Shown here piece by piece: positions 46,603 through 58,488 of a DNA stretch of 64,000 nucleotides. The DNA lies in the NCBI GenBank assembly GCA_024663395.1, contig JANFAH010000002.1, forward strand, positions 5,394,001 to 5,458,000. Direction: 5' to 3'. The notes beneath the pieces were generated by a model that had not been told where the DNA came from, searched no databases, and saw only the letters and a list, made by a program, of their open reading frames with translations. The stretch is from Pisolithus tinctorius (lineage: Eukaryota; Basidiomycota; Agaricomycetes; Boletales; Pisolithaceae). The position numbers and the translations under genes were made by a program. Numbering within the stretch: the stretch's first letter is position 1; each line of letters starts with the position of its first letter.

Positions 46603-49600
46603 CTACTATATGGAAAGCCGGACAATCGCGCTTCCGTACGGCCGAAAGTTGGAACTTTTTCCGGAGGTCACGTGGACATGCAGCACGTATCTTCGAAGTT
46701 AGGAAGTACCGTCGGTTAGGAGGACACCGGACACTGCAGTCATGCAGTTCGTTCGGTCGTAGGTCACACGGTCACACATTCATGCAGTCCGAAGGTCGTG
46801 CAGTTCGTTCGGTCGTAGGTTATGCAGTCATACATTCATGCAGTTTGTTCAGTCGTAGGTCACATGGTCATCACCTTGTTTACAAGGTCACTGCACCCTG
46901 AAAGTTGAGATGCTTTTTTTGACATCCCAGGCTATAGTGTCATTTTGATGCATCAAAGTGTGATAATTGTAGCATTACTGTGATGCAAGACTGCCTAACT
47001 CCCTTATACCAGTAGTGATGTGTCAGTATACTAGTAGTGCAGGTCTGAGATCTGCCCACTCACTCCCCTTGGGAGTTTCTCCCCACAAATCCCCACTCCT
47101 CCGCATTTTATGTAATTACATAAGCATAAAAAAGCGCAGCCACTACTCCCAAAACATGTCCTCATTTGGCATGTGCCTGATATCCAACATTCCCACACAC
47201 TGCCCTCATTGCCCCCAGCCTCCCCTTCCTTCCTGGACTCTGTCCCTGCCCTGTGGGCATTGTATATGATAGTTAGATGTACTATAAGTGTATTAGACCA
47301 TAAATGAATGCTTTTATGCCCATCCTAATGGGCCTAAATGATTGCAAAGTGGGATAGGGGGAAAAACAGAAAAAGCGAACGCTTTTTTGATATATTGGAC
47401 ATATCTATCTATTTATTGTGTCCCCTTGAAGGGGCAATGTGTCCCTACAACATATCAAAAGTTGATAGGTTGGGATCGGGTGCTTCAAGTGTAGTGGCAC
47501 AATTGCCTCCTCCCTGTGTTACACCCTGAAAAAATATTTTTCTGAGCTTTTTGGCACTGGTAATGTAATCTGACATGGTGTAGTGGTCATAATAGGTGTA
47601 TTCGCATGTAATTTGATCATCCATGCAGTGTCTGAAAGGCTCTGAAAAACTGGAAAGTATCTTAGGGGCTAAAACAAAAAAAGTGCTTGCATTTTTGATA
47701 TATTTGACATGGGCACTTAAAAAGGAATCAGCTTGGAGGATGGCTCTGTACCTACAACATATCAACAGCTCATTATGTGGGGCAGAAACCTTGAGGTGTT
47801 GTGCCATGATCTCTTCCTGCTGGTATGTAGGGGTTTCATCAGGTTTTAGGCTGTTTACTACTATTCTGACTATCTAGGCAGCACCACCATGTATAGTATC
47901 CAATGGATAGTAGTACTGAGTTTCCCATGGTGCTGAGATATATATGCATGTAACATATTATATTCATCACTCATTAATACCCAAAAATGCGAAAATTGAT
48001 ACACTAGGACCTGTGATTCAATGGATACATTTGACTACTCAAGGTGTAGGAGACTAACACCTAGTCTGAATTTCAGAGGTTGTGTTACACTCAAGTGGGT
48101 CTAATATAGTCCCAGGAGGTCCTATCATATGAAAAAATCTCAGTACTACCATCCATTGGGTACTATACATGGTGTGGGGTGTGCTATTTCATCTTTTTGA
48201 TATGTTTTGTAAGTCTCCACAATTTTTTGCACCTTTTCCCATGCTCTCTAGAGGATTGTTTCAGTTCCCCAGTGCTCTCCCCTGAATGTATGCACTTGGG
48301 AATATTGTGGTGACTGCCAATAAGTATTCCAGTGCTGCCTAGATAGTTAGAATAGTAGTAAACAGCCTAAAACCTGATGAAACCCCTACATACCAGCAGG
48401 AAGAGATCATGGCACAACACCTCAAGGTTTCTGCCCCACATAATGAGCTGTTGATATGTTGTAGGTACAGAGCCATCCTCCAAGCTGATTCCTTTTTAAG
48501 TGCCCATGTCAAATATATCAAAAATGCAAGCACTTTTTTTGTTTTAGCCCCTAAGATACTTTCCAGTTTTTCAGAGCCTTTCAGACACTGCATGGATGAT
48601 CAAATTACATGCGAATACACCTATTATGACCACTACACCATGTCAGATTACATTACCAGTGCCAAAAAGCTCAGAAAAATATTTTTTCAGGGTGTAACAC
48701 AGGGAGGAGGCAATTGTGCCACTACACTTGAAGCACCCGATCCCAACCTATCAACTTTTGATATGTTGTAGGTTTTGTGGGTAGGGTGAGAGCAGAAGGC
48801 TACTCAAGTTAGCCTAAACACAGAACTCAGACTTGAAATGACGAAGTCTATATTATCTACTAACCTAAACACAGAACTGTGTAGGTTGTGAGTAAAAAGG
48901 TGTACTGTAGTAGTGAAAATAGCACCATACCTCAGACTTGAAATGACGAAGTCTGAGGTGTAAGGTAAGACGAAGTGTAAACTAAGTACCTAACATATTA
49001 TGTAATCAACTCGGTGTAGACTGGACGACATATTGTGCTCCAACAGTAGGGACACATTGCCCCTTCAAGGGGACACAATAAATAGATAGATATGTCCAAT
49101 ATATCAAAAAAGCATTCACTTTTTCTGTTTTTCCCCCTATCCCACTTTGCAATCATTTAGGCCCATTAGGATGGGCATAAAAGCATTCATTTATGGTCTA
49201 ATACACTTATAGTACATCTAACTATCATATACAATGCCCACAGGGCAGGGACAGAGTCCAGGAAGGAAGGGGAGGCTGGGGGCAATGAGGGCAGTGTGTG
49301 GGAATGTTGGATATCAGGCACATGCCAAATGAGGACATGTTTTGGGAGTAGTGGCTGCGCTTTTTTATGCTTATGTAATTACATAAAATGCGGAGGAGTG
49401 GGGATTTGTGGGGAGAAACTCCCAAGGGGAGTGAGTGGGCAGATCTCAGACCTGCACTACTAGTATACTGACACATCACTACTGGTATAAGGGAGTTAGG
49501 CAGTCTTGCATCACAGTAATGCTACAATTATCACACTTTGATGCATCAAAATGACACTATAGCCTGGGATGTCAAAAAAAGCATCTCAACTTTCAGGGTG

Positions 49601-49891
49601 CAGTGACCTTGTAAACAAGGTGATGACCATGTGACCTACGACTGAACAAACTGCATGAATGTATGACTGCATAACCTACGACCGAACGAACTGCACGACC
49701 TTCGGACTGCATGAATGTGTGACCGTGTGACCTACGACCGAACGAACTGCATGACTGCAGTGTCCGGTGTCCTCCTAACCGACGGTACTTCCTAACTTCG
49801 AAGATACGTGCTGCATGTCCACGTGACCTCCGGAAAAAGTTCCAACTTTCGGCCGTACGGAAGCGCGATTGTCTGGCTTTCCATACTACTA
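46603..49891. mobile_element. foldback element C, 3277 bp, with 6-bp target duplication ctacta
   Basis: Element 46609-49885 begins TATGGAAAGCCGGACAATC and ends with nearly its complement (one mismatch). ctacta flanks both sides (46603-46608, 49886-49891). Left arm 46609-47922, loop about 47923-48139, right arm to 49885. Mirrored coordinates add up to 96494 outside and 96216 inside. The 278-bp difference is a solo LTR plus target duplication in the right arm. The left arm lacks about 154 bp present in the right, next to ggcagcac near 47883. Outer arms hold a minisatellite (atgcagttcgttcggtcgtaggt). Core and loop are homologous to element D, with the loop inverted. No transposase is seen. Confidence 0.88.
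48768..49050 (-). repeat. solo copia LTR (273 bp) nested in element C
   Basis: Sequence 48773-49045 interrupts the right arm of C exactly where the left arm reads gttgtagggacac. It is flanked by a perfect 5-bp duplication, gtagg (48768-48772 and 49046-49050). On the minus strand it begins TGTTG and ends CAAAA, probably a mutated CAACA. It has two hairpins (CTCAGACTTcgtcatttcAAGTCTGAG type) placed as in the 270-bp LTR at 2608-2877, and shares taggttag..ataatatagactt with it. It is therefore a diverged solo LTR of the same family. Confidence 0.82.
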
Positions 49892-49899
49892 GTAGTACC

Positions 49900-50439
49900 A
49901 TGTCCGAAGCACTAGAGAGGACCCCTCCACTGCCCGTTCCCTTGGCTAACAGATCACTCCGTCAAAGTCGTACAGCGTCGCCCACAGCAGGGCCAAGCTC
50001 GAGTGCGAGCGGGAGAAAACGGCAGAGAATGGAGAGCGCCCAGGAGACGGTGCCCGTCGACAACACAGCAGAGGTCGCAGAGTCAGACTGTCCGCCTGTC
50101 CCCTCCGCATCTGCATCTGCACCCGCACACACCCCAGAACCCCTCTCCGCGTACACATGCCCAATATGCTTTTCTCCACCTACTAACGCAACCCTCACTC
50201 CCTGTGGCCACATCTGCTGCGGGCCCTGTCTATTCACGGCTATCAAGGCGACTGTACAGCGCAACATGCTCATAGCGATGGACGGAGCACCAGTGCCCAG
50301 GTAGGTTGTCTGGTGTGATTAACGTGTCTCCTGATCGCGGACACGCAGGTGCCCTGTCTGTCGTGCCGAGATTCCTGGGTGGGACGGGCGAGGTGGTGGT
50401 GTCATCGGATTGAAACTTCACGTCGTGTACTCGCTCTGA
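49900..50439 (+). CDS. small RING-finger protein (probable E3 ubiquitin ligase)
   Basis: Exons 49900-50300 and 50349-50439 with a 48-nt intron give 492 nt and 163 residues. A low-complexity N-terminus (Ser/Pro/Ala-rich, with a basic GRKRQR) is followed by a complete C3HC4 RING: Cys87, Cys90, Cys102, His104, Cys107, Cys110, Cys135 and Cys138 (CPICF ... PCGHICCGPC ... CPVCR). The last Cys pair is on the second exon. The layout, with a disordered N-terminus and C-terminal RING, resembles SUMO-targeted ligases such as Slx8/RNF4, but no SUMO-interacting motif is evident. Element C ends 14 bp before the ATG, so its leader or promoter must lie partly inside the element. It is divergent to ERV41. Confidence 0.9.
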
Positions 50440-51600
50440 CCCTTCCAGAGGAATGCTACGTTACGGTGGTGTTTGCGCTGGCTCAACCGGAAAGACGTCC
50501 ATCGAATATGTGGGGAAAGATGGTGGCTGGACGTAGCCATGTACTCGTCCAATCATACACAGTTGTAACGTTGAACGCCGCCAAAAACAACCTCCCGCCA
50601 GTACGAGCTACGGTACTGCCTGTTGCATGCTGTCAACGGCCATCCTATTCCCTATGCAACTGGCTTAGGGCTCACGACGACTCCTTGAATATTAAAGTCT
50701 TCTCTTTCTCTTGGGACGTAGATTCCCTATGGCAACCACAGGATGTCATACGCTAGTCCCCTCTGCCCGGTACGTGTTCGCTAAGTTACAAAACACCTAT
50801 TGGGGGCTTGCTAGATCTCGAACTCAAAGTATATCATCTGCAAGTGTACGTCGCCTGTTCCGTATACCGATTGCAACTTACTAATGATTCTCGGTCGCCC
50901 ATTTCCCTCGATTTTTTCCCCCACCCATCAGTGTACTGTGGACGCGGTGCTTCAACTGTTGTACCTTCTATATGCGCTTTATTTCATATCTCGCAAGTCG
51001 GGGTCGAAGTCGCCCAAGTCAGATCCTTCACACGCCCAATGGGTAGACGGCTCCAACGCCCGCTCCTTCTATGCTAATTCCAAAGCACTACCTTCAGGAG
51101 TCTTTTTGGCAGTACCAATGATGGCATTTGCTCTACTCACCCTCTATGACTCGCACGCAGGATACTGATACACGCATCGTTCCACCCGCAGTTTTCTGTC
51201 ACCTGCTCCAATTCTGTTGCTCATTTACGCCTAAATTATCTGTGGCGTGGGGCAGCTCTTTGGCCTCAACCGTTGCTCGGCGTGATCTCTTAGTTGACAC
51301 ACCGGAAGCATTGTAGCGCTAGACTTCATTCGATTGCTTTTACACATATGAGTGGGGTACCACAGAACATCCTCATTCCATCAATGAAGAGGAATAGACA
51401 TTAACTGCTTAACTAGGTTTTGCCATCCACTCTGAGTGGTTCACTCCGTTTTTCAGCAGGTGTACCCACATCCCAACCGATCAGGAAGGCACAACCTTGC
51501 TCTGTGGAGTGGATGTTACCAGGACAAATATTGTGGTGTAGATGCCCGGCTGTCTGGTATGCATGGTCGGTCCCTTGTAACGAAAATTAGCCAGCGCGAT
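50440..51600. other. unsupported region, one possible membrane-protein exon
   Basis: Nothing recognised at 50440-50800. From about 50930 to 51167 a frame preceded by a plausible AG acceptor (ccatcag) reads CTVDAVLQLLYLLYALYF and GVFLAVPMMAFALLTLY, two hydrophobic stretches, ending at the stop at 51168. It could be the last exon of an unknown gene or chance. Confidence 0.3.
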
Positions 51601-51614
51601 TAGTTGAGTTCGGA

Positions 51615-52766
51615 TATCGATATTACTTACCGCACACAACCTCTAACATACCCTGTGTCATTTCTTTGGCAGATCCAAAGCTAGTTAGAGGCTGTCCGGC
51701 AGGGCCAAGCAAGATTTTGTAGCCAGCTTCGCCCTCCCGATCATCCCGTTTTCCTGCCGTCCCCTTCGAACCTGCCTTAGCTTCGCACTCTCCAAAAATT
51801 CCTTCGTATCTCCAATTCCGCCCACGCAACTCGACGGGTTGCGGGCACTCGAATCTTCCGCGGACCTGCTTTCCATCCAGCTTTCTTGCTTCCACTCTTC
51901 GGCGAAGAGCTTGCAGATCTAGGACACAAGATGCCTCCTCGTCGGGCGACACGCGAGTCGCACGACCGAGTTTTCTCGACAATGTGCACAACTTCAAACC
52001 ACGAATCGATGTCTCGTGGCCCTGTTCCCCACGCGATAGATGTGTGAATCGCCAGAAGAACTTAGCCAGAAGCTTAGAATGGTCCACGTAATTAAATCGG
52101 CTGGTGACAACTGCGCCTGCGCGGTCCCATCGGATAAGGCGCGCCTCGTCTTTGAGGATGAGAGCTGAGAACGCGAATGCACGGGAATGAGTCGAGTTGA
52201 GCGAAAGCGTTAGAGGTGATTTGGCTCTTCGTCTGGCTGCCCCTTGTGGAATAATCTCTTACGAATGGTGGTGAGGGAGGAACGCTGCCTTTTGAGTTGC
52301 TCGTTGGCGTTGCAGTTGAATGGGGATCCTCGGACGGGTCATAGGCTGTGCTGGGTCTGAACATGACGCATAGTCCCAGCGGGGAAAAGTCAACATCTGT
52401 TTCTGGTTTCTCGCTGTACAAGCAAACGTCGGAGACCACGTTGCAGTCTCCGGTCCCGGCTCTAATTTCGTTGTCTCTATCGTTGGCCTCTTCGAATGTC
52501 ATGCCAGGAGTACATTCTTGCATTACCGATATCTACATGGATGATTAGTAGAAAATTTGGGAGAAGGGGTGGACTTGCCGTTCGCGAAGACTTACGAAGG
52601 GCCCAAAGAGGTCACTGTTCGACTCGACCTCCGTGATATTTCCAAGTTTCTTGACGTCGACTATGGTGGTATCTGGAAGTCGTTCGTGGCAAGGCAAGAA
52701 CGCATCGAGGAAGCCTCGGACGGGAAATGGGCCGATATATTTACCCTCCGGTGCTTTGGGTTTCAT
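51615..52766 (-). pseudogene. truncated FunK1 kinase, catalytic part missing
   Basis: ATG at 52766 opens the usual FunK1 N-terminus (YIGPFPVRGFLDAFLP). Exon 1 ends at 52596 with a GT donor, and exon 2 starts at 52532 (ISVMQECTPGMTF). Near 52262 the frame must change to reach SLTLSLNSTHSRAFAFSA, RLIRWDRAGAVVTSRFNYV and KFFWRFTHLSRGEQGHE. It then continues to the family block GQPLTSFGSAKEMTQ and a donor GTAAGT at about 51627. Nothing resembling the HRD catalytic loop follows in the next kilobase. The gene has thus lost its 3' half and carries at least one frame change. Confidence 0.8.
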
Positions 52767-53739
52767 CTAGTCTAGGACTGCACTCGGTGTTTCGGGTGTC
52801 TACGGGTTAGTGTGCAGTTGAGGGGGGCGTTGAAAGGGGGACGGACATCCTTGAACACACGAAGAGGAGTGGCTGACTTGCCAGATCAGTGCGCAATCAA
52901 AGGGGATAAGTTTGAGTGGGTGCGTACACATGTTAATGGATGCAGTCTACTTGAGTCAGTGTTACTTACATATGTCCGCAGTGAAATTGCTTCTTTATTA
53001 TGTATCCTAGATTTGGCGGCGGACAACATTCGAGACAACTTGAATCCTCTGCTTAGTGCAGCGGAAAGGTAGAAAGCTACCATTCGTGGCTAAACCGAAG
53101 TTGGGTTATTGTCCAATGTTCGCCATCGTGGGGCGTGTTGACCTGAGCGTTTCACATACAGGCGACGACATATGCTGGGTCAACGTAGCGTCGTGCCTCC
53201 CTAATCAGCGACTGCAGGCTTTCTCCTTTGACTCTAGAACGAATCCACATCCGCCTCGCGTCACAATAGCCACGTCATCTGAGCAGGCCCGTCGCCTTGC
53301 ATGCTCAAGGAAGTTCTCTCAACCGGCAGACGCGTGTTGCTGACAGGTTCATTCCCGGATCTGGGTTATTTCTACTCCGCTGTCTCGCTCAAGAAATTTG
53401 TTCTGTATTTTTCGACGAGCGTGGAAAACGGTGACAGTTCACAAATCCAACTCCGTACTCTGCAGTACGTTAATTGTGCCAGTAGACCATCTGCCTCGTG
53501 CAATTACTACTTTTCGTTTTATTGCAGTGGTGGCATCACAAGTGGACAATCTTTGCTTCAGAATTTCCCGAGTTATGCACCGGGACCTACGAATTGCATC
53601 GCCCTCCATTCTAATCCATACCATCTTGGTGAGTCAACGATTCAACGATTGATCTTTACCGATGAACACTTCGTGGTGGAGATGGGTAAGGGGAGAAACA
53701 CTCGGCGCGTTTGTAGCCATAGCCTGTATATCAATTGCA
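52767..53739. other. no supported gene
   Basis: A frame of 240 residues from 53301 includes the kinase remnant only in its last third. The first two thirds show no domain and are probably not coding. The space separates two divergent FunK1 copies. Confidence 0.4.
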
Positions 53740-54880
53740 GGCCGAGGACCGAAGGTACAACTGGAACACATCCGATGGAGGAGCGCTGGCGGCTAGCGGA
53801 GACGCGGTATGAAATCGATGTTTTACGAGGATCTGATAAAACATGGCGTCCCGGAGATGTGTTTCGTGGTGGAAAAAGAACATATGAGCTCGTAAAGACG
53901 GATTCCTTCCCAGTCCTACAAGCTGATGCTTGGTTTATGGACCGTTGTCTCAGTGAGTTCAGGTCCACTGGGGAACTCACTCAGGCCATGTTTGATGCCG
54001 CGGAAGGTCAGCAACTTTTTTAATATGGCTATTACCATCCTAGCTGACTTCACGTTTTTCCATACAACCCATTGAAAAACTTTCGCAAAGGCAGGAGTCC
54101 TGCATAGTGAGTGTAAACGAAATCCTTATCGACGAGAATGGAGTAGGCATTCTGATTGATTGGGAGCCCGCTATATTTCATGATGACAACAGTGATTCTA
54201 ACGTACTAAGGGAGACATAGTCACACCGGAAGTGATTTGTGTTGCGATTATCCCCGAAATGCTCCTCACGTGCCAGAAAGGGAACATGTCCACTGCGTTA
54301 CATAGAAATCTCGGAGGGGAACATCGACTCGTGGATGACACCGAGCCTCCTGTGACATGCCAGGAAGATGGCGGACGTAGCACGGCCTATTGGGGGAGTC
54401 TCCCCCTGAGAGGTTCAAGCTCACGTAATATTCCCCGATTCTTGAGCTGATACAGATCCTCGTCTCCACCTTCCAAGCACGCTACAGCGAACAACCCACT
54501 GAAAAGGCCACAATTCTACGGGCATGCAAAAGCCTGAGTCAAGAATGGGGAAGTCGATCAGGAGCCATTTGAAACGCTACTAGCGCACAGGTACCTGCTA
54601 GGTATGGAGCTGTCGAAGAGCTCTCCGCACTATCCAGGATGCTCTCAAATGTCCAGGTCCGTTAGACAACGATGGAGCCGGTGATGAGCTCTCAACAACC
54701 ACCAAAGGAACCTGTGGGTAAAGGCCCACGGCATCTGTGATCGATGCTAAATGGCTCTGCGTCTTTGCATCCGTCGGGGTCACTAAAGCGGTTAACACAC
54801 TCCACCACCGCTAGCGCCCAGGGAAAATGTTTTCACTTGGATAACAACTCTGATAAGAGCACGCACAGTCGAGGATAGAT
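53740..54880 (+). pseudogene. decayed FunK1 kinase
   Basis: Fragments in family order: EERWRLAETRYEIDVL (ATP-site region), LSEFRSTGELTQAMFDAAEG (about 53950), AGVLHSEC (the HRD loop is damaged), LIDEN then GILIDWEPAIFHDDN (about 54150), VDD near 54335, YSPILELIQILVSTFQARYSE (about 54428) and HLDNNSDKSTHS at the end. Stops and frame changes interrupt it throughout. Residue choice is closest to the intact kinase at 41340, suggesting descent from a similar copy. Confidence 0.8.
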
Positions 54881-56148
54881 TAGTTGTGAACTGTGTATGA
54901 TACTGTGTGCAGTATCACTATGATGACAATGTCAAGTTTTCCTTGTGTTTCGGACCCGGAACGCCAAAGAATAACATGATATGAGCAGCTATACAGGCTC
55001 TTATCATAGTCGGCTCATGGATGCTTCGTGACCGTGTTTCATCCACAATTTCATTCCGACGGTTGGCTGAGTTAGTTTGGATGAAATTGACAACAGTCTG
55101 TGCATATCAACCATTTACGAAGTCGGAAGTCAACGGCGGCAACGCGAAAGGGGGAACAAAGATGCTACCACCTGGACTTATCTGGTTGATAAGGTTTCCT
55201 TCACAGTATGTGTATGTACATCACTGGTCGTTTCAGTCCATTTCGGGTTTAGGAGCGTGGCTAGCACAGCCACGAAACGTGGGGGACACACTGCAGAACT
55301 GCTTCATTCCTAGCTTCTTGTTGGACATTTCCGATACATCGACCCCTCATTGATTGTCAGCGTGAGGCACCGCAAGCGTACAGGGTGCATCGAATGGATG
55401 AGCATATGCCAGCACGACTTCTGCAGCGGAAACATGGTGGCTAACATGGACTCATTGCAGTATGACACTGAGGTGTATGAAACATCAGTCCCACTGCACA
55501 CAGTTGGCAAGAGTAAATCTGGGATCAAAACTGAAGGAATAAGAGATGACCTACATCTTAAGACGTAACTCTCGTGCGTATCGTCAGTGGCATTCCAATC
55601 AAAGCCACCGGAGCACGAATGGCGCCAAGTGTGTGGTAAAATATAGACTTGTGATTTACTCAGAGGAGGGAATGCTTCAGCTGAAAAAATGTGCCAGCTA
55701 GAGATCCACATGCTCGAGAGAGAGAGAAAAAGGTTGAGAAGAGGAAGTACCTGAGCTCAGTCCGGTGTACACTTTCGTACCCGACGGAATCAGGTAGATA
55801 ATCAGTTTAAAAGAGTAATCGAGACTTCGGGATGGGATCGCAGACGGGCTATGGGATGAATCTGAGGCAGGCACAATCGACAGACCCCTTCCCACGGATT
55901 GAAACTAAAATAAAAGCACCTGCCACCAGGACACTGCAAGCCGTGACGGTACCAGTCTTTTGCATAGATTCAAATACGAAGGGCGGTGCTGAATTCTGAG
56001 ACTCGTACACTGTGGCTTGGCTGATCGTCCGAGGAGCTTTCATTGCGTAACGGTGACTAAGTGCGAGGATTAGTCAGCTTTGGGAAGCATTATCCACCAC
56101 GCCAAGCGGAGACAATCTGGCAAATACGTCTAGACACCAGGATGGGTC
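54881..56148. other. no supported gene; possible short membrane-anchored ORF on minus strand
   Basis: Mostly short frames. On the minus strand, 56043 down to about 55700, an ATG frame has one hydrophobic stretch (TACSVLVAGAFILVSI) and a possible second exon (LDYSFKLIIYLIPSG). There is no recognised family and support is weak. Confidence 0.3.
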
Positions 56149-58488
56149 CTATGGTATGGAAAGCCGGACAATCATGCTCGAATAAGGAAAGTCCAACGGC
56201 AAAATGCCCAACTCAAAATGGAAATGGCCGACGGCAGACCTCGATCACTCCAAGTACTTTTTTTCTTTTGCCATCGTCGTAATGAAAAATGAAAAAACAC
56301 GTTTGTCGAAGTACTTTTTTTTTTTTGCCATCGTCATAATGAAAAATGAAAAAACGCGTTTGTCAAAGTACTTTTTTTTTTTTTGCCATCGTCGTATTGA
56401 AAAAAGAAAAAACACGTTTGTCAAAGTACTTTTTTTTTTTTTTGGCCATCGTCGAATTGAAAAAAAAAAACTCATCAACCTAATGACAGCATTGTACCTA
56501 TGGGTCAAATGGAATAGTATCAGCAGCCAATGAAAAGTATGTAGTAGATTTCGTAGCCATAGGTAAAGAATTCACAGACTTACCTCGACATCACTTGCTT
56601 CATCGTCTGAACCAACATCGGAAAAGCGATCCACCCAGAGGAACGCACCTGGCACCTCCATGTCGTCTGTGCTATCAACCTCTTCCTCGTTATGCTCAAG
56701 TTTTTGCAGGGCACGGATATGTTCTTCTATACAGATCAGCCTCGTTTCTTCGCTCTAACCATTAGTACATTTTGACTTACGCAACTTATCTGACATTGAC
56801 ATTATCCTTGATTGCTACAGGCAATCGGCTTGCTTGTGGCTGAGCTTCCCTTGCTCAACCGCCCCCCGACATGTCACGTGACATCACATGACATACCAGC
56901 CGCATCTTTTTGCAGCGTTTGGTGTCTTCCGAGTCTGACATGCACATGTTTTGTACAATGCAACCCGTCTACTGTTTTTGTATAATAAAAAGTTGTATGC
57001 ACATGTATTGCTTGGTGCTGACTAAGCATGCAAAAATGCGTACTACGAGGCAAAAACGCAGTAGTCCCAAGTCAGAAAGCAGAGCAACAGAAATAAAACA
57101 CATAAAATATATACCATTCGGAAGGTCTCGTCGAGTAGTACCATAATCTGAAAAAGCGAGAAGTAGGACAGCGAAACGGGTGAGCTATAGCGTACGCACC
57201 GGTGAGGTATCACCTGGGGGAGGGAGAGGGGAGACCCTCCAGTGACAACAGCTGGGGGGATCAACACCAAATTATGGCAGATGGTAGGGAACCCGCAGAC
57301 GTACACCAGAAACAGGAACCACGCCATTTCGACCACCCAGTCCAGAACTATACCCAAAGTTGCCTCACCACCCCCTGAATACAAAAACAGGCATATCTTG
57401 ACAGTGGCTGCGCGGAAACGGATAAAAAATGTATCCCCAGGAAGGGTAAAGCGAGGGGAAGAAACTGCCAAAAAAAGCGAGAGGAACGGCGGAGAAACGC
57501 GTGAGATACGATCCCAAGTCCTCAAAGGTGGGGACAGGAGAGTCGCCTGAACGACAACGGCTGGGGGGATCAACAAAAAACACTGGGAGATCGTAGGGAA
57601 CACCTCTAAGAGTGCAGAAAAAAGGGAACCGCACTAACCTGACCACCCAGTCACGAGGTATACGCAAAAGCAACGCACAGCATTCCTAACACAAAAACGG
57701 TCATATCCCTATAACAACCGCACGGAATTGGATGAATGAGGCGTCCCCAACGATGGCTGAGTGAGGGAAACAAAGGACCCGAAAGGCGAGAGAAACGGCA
57801 TAGCAACACGCGAGATACAACAACGAGACCTCAAGGGTGGGCCTTCCACAAATATGCAGATAACTCTGGAACTGCTTGGCCTGTCAGGAAGATCCTATGA
57901 TCAACAGGAAGCTATCGCGATCCTGCAAAAAAGCGAGAGATGTAGCACAACTTACACCTATTATATTTATGGCATACATATGGAGTGCATCACCGGTAAT
58001 AGTTTTTTTTACAGCCTCGTCCACACCCACCTGCGCTTCGCTGACATTCCTAATTTGAAATACCGCCGATATGTCATGTGACATCACGTGATATGTGGGG
58101 GGGTGGTTGAGCTAGGACAGATCTGTGGCTGAGGGGAACTTCTTGTTGGCTATGATAAGGAGACAGCAGTGACACTGCAATTATAGATACGTAGGAAATG
58201 CAGTCACAAGTTTGACAAAGGTGTTTTTTCTTTTTTCAATATGATGATGGCAAACAAAAAAAAAGGTACTTTGACAAATGCGTTTTTTCATTTTTCATTA
58301 TGACGATGGCAAAAAAAAAAAAGTACTTCGACAAACGCGTTTTTTCATTTTTCATTACGACGACGGCAAAAAAAAAAAAGTACTTGGAGTGATCGAGGTC
58401 CGCCGTCGGCCATTTCCATTTTGAGTTGGGCATTTTGCCGTTGGACTTTCCTTATTCGAGCATGATTGTCCGGCTTTCCATACTATGG
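56149..58488. mobile_element. element B, 2328 bp, inverted copy of A, target duplication ctatgg
   Basis: Element 56155-58482 begins TATGGAAAGCCGGACAATC and ends with its complement. ctatgg flanks both sides (56149-56154, 58483-58488). It is near-identical to element A read from the other strand (mirrored coordinates add up to about 96071-96073). The left arm of B, with 4 minisatellite units, corresponds to the right arm of A. The inner cacgtgac-bounded unit lies at about 56855-58115, again with tgtggctgag on both outer sides. The exon-like acidic frame of A is present too (about 56586-56755, minus strand). Confidence 0.88.

Noticed and set aside
47623..48593. Mirrored frames of 84 and 120 residues in element C as transposon genes
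   Set aside because: They are simply the two arms of the palindrome read on opposite strands, with no domain and with stops in the homologous core of element D.
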